Shown here piece by piece: positions 60,828 to 64,000 of a stretch of 64,000 nucleotides of DNA. The stretch's first letter is position 1. Every line of letters starts with the position of its first letter. The notes beneath the pieces are model-generated. The model was not told where the DNA came from. It made no database searches and was given only the letters and a program-made list of their open reading frames with translations. A program made the position numbers and the translations under genes. Where the stretch lies: the NCBI GenBank assembly GCA_002373675.1, contig DFLF01000005.1:81667-145666 (forward strand). Direction: 5' to 3'. The stretch is from Pseudobutyrivibrio sp. UBA3626. GTDB taxonomy: Bacteria > Bacillota > Clostridia > Lachnospirales > Lachnospiraceae.

Positions 60828-61007
60828 TTACTGGTTATTCTTCTTTGCCTTTCTTGGATTCTCAGGCTTAACAGCATCCGTCGGCAAAAACCATCTGTTA
60901 CCAACTAATTCCGCTCCAGGAACCCGTCCTTCTTTACATAAAATAGCTACTCGTCTTTGACTTATGCCCCATTCCTCTGCCTTAACTGCTGACGGTACAA
61001 AATTCAT
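60828..61007 (-). CDS. small helix-turn-helix (excisionase-like) protein
   Basis: A 59-residue basic protein: VKAEEWGISQRRVAILCKEG, RVPGAELVGNRWFLPTDAV, then a Lys-rich tail. The pattern is that of MerR/excisionase-type winged helices (HTH_17). GGAGGTG lies 5 nt before the ATG at 61007. It precedes the MazG-like gene by 36 bp and is expressed from a good promoter at 61050-61078. It is probably the local regulator of the operon. Confidence 0.75.
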   Translation of the reverse strand: MNFVPSAVKAEEWGISQRRVAILCKEGRVPGAELVGNRWFLPTDAVKPENPRKAKKNNQ

Positions 61008-61049
61008 ATAGCACCTCCATAAAAATAGGCGTCAATTCACTACATTTAA

Positions 61050-61078
61050 AGTATATTCCTTTAGGCGAATATTTTCAA
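61050..61078 (-). promoter_or_regulatory. promoter of the HTH-MazG-HNH operon
   Basis: Leftward: -35 TTGAAA (61078-61073), 17-bp spacer, -10 TATACT (61055-61050), about 35 nt before the HTH gene start. Confidence 0.7.
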
Positions 61079-61115
61079 CGAATAATCCCGTGCTTGTAAT
61101 AAATGCGGATAATCC

Positions 61116-61344
61116 GTTACTTCACTTAAAAAGTAAGTAACAGGATACGCATAAAGGTGCATACCCCTTTACGCAAATTTTCCGTGCTCCTATGTCGCTC
61201 GCTTTAGGCGTATTCTAAAACCCCAAATTCCACTTGTGGTCCACTGGACTACAAGTCCTTCTGAAGGCAACTTTTGCTCCAGTGGAGCAAAAGTTAAAAA
61301 TAACTCCGGCATAAAAATAACTTCTGGGCCAATGGGCCAGAAGT
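61116..61344. repeat. cluster of six hairpins
   Basis: In order: GTTACTT/AAGTAAC (61116-61141); TAAAGG/CCTTTA plus flanks (61149-61174); CTTGTGGTCC-ACT-GGACTACAAG (61233-61255); CCTTC-T-GAAGG (61257-61267); a perfect 12-bp stem AACTTTTGCTCC with loop AGT (61269-61295); and ACTTCTGG...CCAGAAGT with centre AAT (61320-61344). An apparent reading frame across them on the minus strand is a by-product of the palindromes. It fills the gap between the HTH operon promoter and the methyltransferase stump. Confidence 0.8.
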
Positions 61345-61355
61345 CAATAAAAGCT

Positions 61356-61442
61356 CTACCAATCATCCTCGTCATCATTTAATATTGACGAAGAACCACA
61401 GTCTGTAATATGCATTTCTCCAGATTCCAAGTCCATAGCCAT
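61356..61442 (-). CDS. small acidic 28-residue ORF
   Basis: MAMDLESGEMHITD followed by CGSSSILNDDEDDW and a stop. GGAGG lies immediately upstream of the first ATG and 7 nt before a second in-frame ATG at 61436, the better start (26 residues). It overlaps the methyltransferase remnant in another frame. No family recognised. The acidic tail and good site make translation plausible, not proven. Confidence 0.35.
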   Translation of the reverse strand: MAMDLESGEMHITDCGSSSILNDDEDDW

Positions 61443-61543
61443 ACCTCCGCCCATTCTGTTCTGAACCCATTATTATCAGCCACTCGTTCCATACCTTGAT
61501 GAAAACCACCAATGCCACAAAACAGATCTATATATCTAAACAT
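61379..61543 (-). pseudogene. cytosine-5 DNA methyltransferase N-terminal remnant
   Basis: 54 codons starting MFRYIDLFCGIGGFHQGMER, which is motif I (AdoMet-binding DLFCGIGG) of C5 methyltransferases, then VADNNGFRTEWA, after which similarity ends and a stop follows. AGGAGAATTAGTAG precedes the ATG. The catalytic PCQ and ENV motifs and target-recognition domain are missing, so it cannot methylate. The deletion probably joined the stump to the following hairpin-rich segment. It suggests an earlier restriction-modification locus. Confidence 0.85.
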
Positions 61544-61616
61544 ACTCTACTAATTCTCCTCATCAATTTATCTATAGATTCTTTTTCACTCTCATGATAT
61601 CCTCTTTTTGAGGTTA

Positions 61617-62951
61617 CTAAATGCATAGTTTATTCATATCAACATTCAAACCTGCATCTTTCATATTTTTCCCAAGTTGCATCTTCCACGCACCATTTGA
61701 ATCCATTGGTGTATAAACAACCCCGCTTATATCACCCGGGGTATCAACATCACCCTTTACAATAGCGCATACATTGTGTCTTCCAAGTTTTCCTATTAAA
61801 TATCCATGCTCAAATACTACGTTTTGCCTTGCACGATATTTCTCAGAACCTATATCTGCTTCTTTTTCTCTGCCCAAATCACATTCAGTATATAAAACCA
61901 CTGCAAAGGCTACATCTGTATACCTTTCGATTTTCTCAATAATCGTCAACCCGCTGTCTGCTTGTTCATGTAGAATAACAGCTTCAAATCCTGCCTTTTC
62001 AAGAGTTCTTGCCATTTCCTGTTTTGCTTCATTATCGTGTCCATGAACGATAAAAACTTTATTACTCATAACCTTTTTATCTTTATCGCTTAGCCCTCTA
62101 TCGGCCTCACCTGCAACCTTAGCTATGTCTGGATAATTCAATGCCAAATAAGACACCATTTTGTTCTTTAAGTTTTTCAAGTTAAATGATAATGTATCCC
62201 CCGAAATCTCCGGGTCATAAAAATGTTGCTCTGCATAGTATTGATATAATCCATTCCCCAAATTAGGGATAATTGAATCATATTTACTTGTAATATCTTC
62301 GTATATATCAACTCCCACAGAGTCATTAAATGGATTCTCTAAAAAAGAATTGCATCTATCAATATCTCTTTTCAACATCTGCGCTACAGAATCATTTATC
62401 ATTTGACTGGTTTCCTTTTCTGTATTACTTGACTGTCCAAAAAACTCTTCATCTACCGATAACGCCCGCAAATGTCCCATCATATCATCATATGATGACG
62501 GCTTATGTTTTCGATGAAAGTATGTAGTATATATACTGTCGTGTAGAGGATGGTTTTTCAAATGCCTTTCATTAAAAATGTTTATTTCCCCCATCCATTT
62601 ATCATACATAGGCCCACTCACAGACGTAATATGATATGGACCTGCTGATGTATGAGATTCTTTATTTCCAATTTCAATGCCTCTATTAATAAACTCATCG
62701 ACTTTACTTTTTAATGTATTACCACATTCCATAATCGCTATTTCACCTTCATATGTTGGTCTTAAAATATATCCCCAACCATCTAAAGCGCTAGCATCAA
62801 TCTTACTAACCAATCCTTTAGCAACGAGTACATCGATTTGTGTCTGCTTATAATCAGGGGAAGACACCGATACCTCTCCTCCATTATTTTCAATATCGCT
62901 ATAAATTTTCTTGAGAATACTCCTTAAATTACTATCAATAACTATGCCCAT
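61617..62951 (-). CDS. TIR-like (CAP12/PCTIR type) nucleotide-binding effector
   Basis: A 444-residue protein. The C-terminal 145 residues are the TIR-like domain of predicted nucleotide-binding proteins (PF10137 type): VFIVHGHDNEAKQEMARTLE, ILHEQADSGLTIIEKIERY (predicted catalytic Glu), ARQNVVFEHGYLIGKLG and GDISGVVYTPMD. The N-terminal 300 residues include a winged-helix-like start and a helical sensor region. TIR-like proteins of this group cleave NAD or bind cyclic nucleotides in defence. The start is ATG 62951, 6 nt after GAGG; the longer frame starts with TTG inside the XRE gene end. It forms an operon with the upstream XRE gene. Confidence 0.8.
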   Translation of the reverse strand: MGIVIDSNLRSILKKIYSDIENNGGEVSVSSPDYKQTQIDVLVAKGLVSKIDASALDGWGYILRPTYEGEIAIMECGNTLKSKVDEFINRGIEIGNKESHTSAGPYHITSVSGPMYDKWMGEINIFNERHLKNHPLHDSIYTTYFHRKHKPSSYDDMMGHLRALSVDEEFFGQSSNTEKETSQMINDSVAQMLKRDIDRCNSFLENPFNDSVGVDIYEDITSKYDSIIPNLGNGLYQYYAEQHFYDPEISGDTLSFNLKNLKNKMVSYLALNYPDIAKVAGEADRGLSDKDKKVMSNKVFIVHGHDNEAKQEMARTLEKAGFEAVILHEQADSGLTIIEKIERYTDVAFAVVLYTECDLGREKEADIGSEKYRARQNVVFEHGYLIGKLGRHNVCAIVKGDVDTPGDISGVVYTPMDSNGAWKMQLGKNMKDAGLNVDMNKLCI

Positions 62952-62973
62952 CTTTTGCCTCAAAAAACCTATT

Positions 62974-63180
62974 TCAATCTTCAAATGAAATTTCCGCTAT
63001 ATCATTTAACTGGCACTTAAACTCCTTACATATTCTCTCCAACACTTCCATTTGAACATTTTCACCGTTTTCAAGTTTTGCAATAGTTGCATAACTCAAT
63101 CCAGTCTTCTGTATCAAATCTTTGCGCTTCATATCTTTATCAATCATTAGTTTAAATAGTTTCTTATAAGATACTGCCAT
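62974..63180 (-). CDS. XRE-family regulator (YozG-like)
   Basis: A 68-residue Cro/CI-type helix-turn-helix protein: LMIDKDMKRKDLIQKTGLSY, ATIAKLENGENVQMEVLERI, CKEFKCQLNDIAEI. It is the usual single-domain size. It lies 22 bp upstream of the TIR-like gene and probably controls it. GAGGAACG lies about 7 nt before the ATG. Confidence 0.85.
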   Translation of the reverse strand: MAVSYKKLFKLMIDKDMKRKDLIQKTGLSYATIAKLENGENVQMEVLERICKEFKCQLNDIAEISFED

Positions 63181-63311
63181 AATACGTTCCTCTTAATAAT
63201 TGAAACTGTTTACAAATAGCCAACTACGCCACTTAAACGTCTTTTTAATTATATCACGTTATCCCAGTGTTCGCTACAATAATTCTTGCGTTCTTATTAA
63301 TTTCCATAAAT

Positions 63312-63384
63312 AACACACCCTACTCAGGTCATGTCAAAGTACTGGATAATTTTCCATCTTTTGACATTCCCAGGAGGGTGTGTT
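63312..63384. repeat. inverted repeat, possible IS end remnant
   Basis: AACACACCCT (63312-63321) pairs with AGGGTGTGTT (63375-63384), and ATGTCAAA (63331-63338) with TTTGACAT (63360-63367). A small hairpin CACTTA-AGGA-TAAGTG follows at 63401-63416. The 323-bp gap 63181-63503 holds no gene that I can support. Confidence 0.5.
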
Positions 63385-63503
63385 TTATGTTAATCAAGGC
63401 CACTTAAGGATAAGTGTCCTGAATCCAATATTCAGTATTCATTTGTCGACCCAGGGGATTCTATAGCTACTAAAACTATAATTATAATCAACTTGTTACT
63501 TCA

Positions 63504-63735
63504 TTATTTGGGCACCATTTTCATTCCTATTCCCCTATTTTCTAAATTATATTCCTTCTCAAAGAAAGCCGTCTTCAGCTGCAGATATTCCTCGTCAATG
63601 CATACTTCTCTACACTTAGGCTCAAATAATTTGGTAACCTGAAAACAATTCTTCATCTGACTTTTCGTATGGATGCGCCACATACCTTGGGCAGACTGCG
63701 CAATTATTTCCACAAGCAGCTAAAATCTTCTCCAA
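63504..63735 (-). pseudogene. decayed DUF3795-like gene
   Basis: From a TTG start at 63735 (AGGGGG 6 nt upstream) the frame reads EKILAACGNNCAVCPRYVAH then PYEKSDEEL, the Cys-rich beginning of DUF3795 proteins, and stops at 63622 after 37 codons. A second frame (63713-63504) carries on with CREVCIDEEYLQLKTAFFEK and ends EYNLENRGIGMKMVPK. That tail is not recognised. The pair looks like a frameshifted or fused remnant. It is directly downstream of the YoaP-like gene. Confidence 0.5.
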
Positions 63736-63790
63736 TTTAATCCCCCTACAAATTTGAAGTTGTGCAATTATTTTCCAATATAAACGACTA

Positions 63791-64000
63791 TCACTTTCCT
63801 GTAAGTTTTAAGAATTTCTTATCGTTCATTTGCTCGTTTGTAACATACTCCCCATCATGAAATAACGCATAATTCGTAATCGGAGTCGGTGCATTCTGTG
63901 CTTCTTCTTTGCATTCAAGATGTATAGCCTTGAATGCAATACCATTTTCTTTTGCCGTCTGCTCCAAAACCGGAACATATTTTGCATTGAACGGGCACTG
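63791..64000 (-). CDS. C-terminal part of a YoaP-like acetyltransferase (partial)
   Basis: The last 69 codons of a gene entering from the right edge: QCPFNAKYVPVLEQTAKENG, then FKAIHLECKEEAQNAPTPIT, NYALFHDGEYVTNEQMND and a stop at 63791. The stretch matches the thioredoxin-like YoaP domain found at the end of some GNAT acetyltransferases. The N-terminal catalytic part lies outside the window. Function cannot be set from this piece. Confidence 0.6.
   Translation of the reverse strand, partial: QCPFNAKYVPVLEQTAKENGIAFKAIHLECKEEAQNAPTPITNYALFHDGEYVTNEQMNDKKFLKLTGK

Noticed and set aside
61190..61378. 62-residue open frame on the minus strand
   Set aside because: It reads through the hairpin cluster, has no ribosome binding site, and its codons mirror the palindromes.
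63401..63416. Another AGGA-loop hairpin as a CsrA site
   Set aside because: It is not in front of any flagellar or clear gene and lies next to an inverted repeat; a chance or mobile-element origin is as likely.
1..64000. tRNA, rRNA or CRISPR loci
   Set aside because: No cloverleaf-like or rRNA-like sequence and no spaced direct-repeat array was recognised on either strand.

Overview
The window is AT-rich, Gram-positive-like DNA. Nearly every gene has a strong AAGGAGG-type ribosome binding site. The gene content (flagellin plus FliS/FliD-like proteins and a very large flagellum-style protein, a second-type tryptophan synthase beta chain, meso-DAP dehydrogenase, a glucuronate-to-KDPG pathway, an AzlCD pair and several defence genes) fits a motile, pectin/uronate-using member of the Lachnospiraceae, most like the Lachnospira ([Eubacterium] eligens) group. 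The species is an inference; no rRNA or tRNA gene is present.

Layout. 1-6.4 kb (minus): the end of an ABC exporter half, a SurA-like lipoprotein, mfd and pth. 6.4-7.8 kb: a FliD-like flagellar cap protein. 7.9-11.6 kb: a YhaN/YhaO-type ATPase-nuclease pair. 11.8-20.2 kb: a PF06541 membrane protein, ddh, trpB, an LtaS-like sulfatase-fold enzyme and a large membrane-anchored protein. 20.2-30.1 kb: a divergent uronate locus. uxuA-uxuB-uxaC-eda-permease run leftward; an AraC regulator, kdgK and a GH31 glycosidase run rightward. Together they take glucuronate through fructuronate, mannonate, KDG and KDPG to pyruvate plus glyceraldehyde-3-phosphate. 30.1-37 kb: cell-surface genes (GH25 lysozyme, MBOAT/SGNH acylation pair, NodB deacetylase), a J-domain protein and azlCD. 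37-46.1 kb: fliS-like gene, flagellin with a perfect sigma-28 promoter, DAHP synthase, pheA, degV and a FliK-like giant protein. 46.4-47.5 kb: sfsA and a PPC-domain protein.

From 47.5 kb to the right edge the window is an accessory defence/toxin island, almost all on the minus strand: hipBA; an ART-like toxin with an XRE partner; an extra RNase III; a LexA fragment; a HNH nuclease coupled to a HEPN protein; an AlbA/Schlafen protein behind a Hachiman-like hamA-hamB pair; a YNxxKH helical protein; an HTH-MazG-HNH operon next to the stump of a cytosine-5 methyltransferase; and a TIR-like effector with its own XRE regulator. Decayed fragments lie at the right end.

The most notable unlisted signals are (i) three successive hairpins with the same AGGA loop in the flagellin mRNA leader, plus one in the FliD-like leader, looking like CsrA sites; (ii) a family of two-tier palindromes with TTC loops whose stems covary between copies; (iii) a 146-nt structured element at 32.9 kb; and (iv) several palindromic operators overlapping promoters of toxin and defence operons. 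Start codons were moved in many genes where the longest reading frame began inside a ribosome binding site or a repeat.
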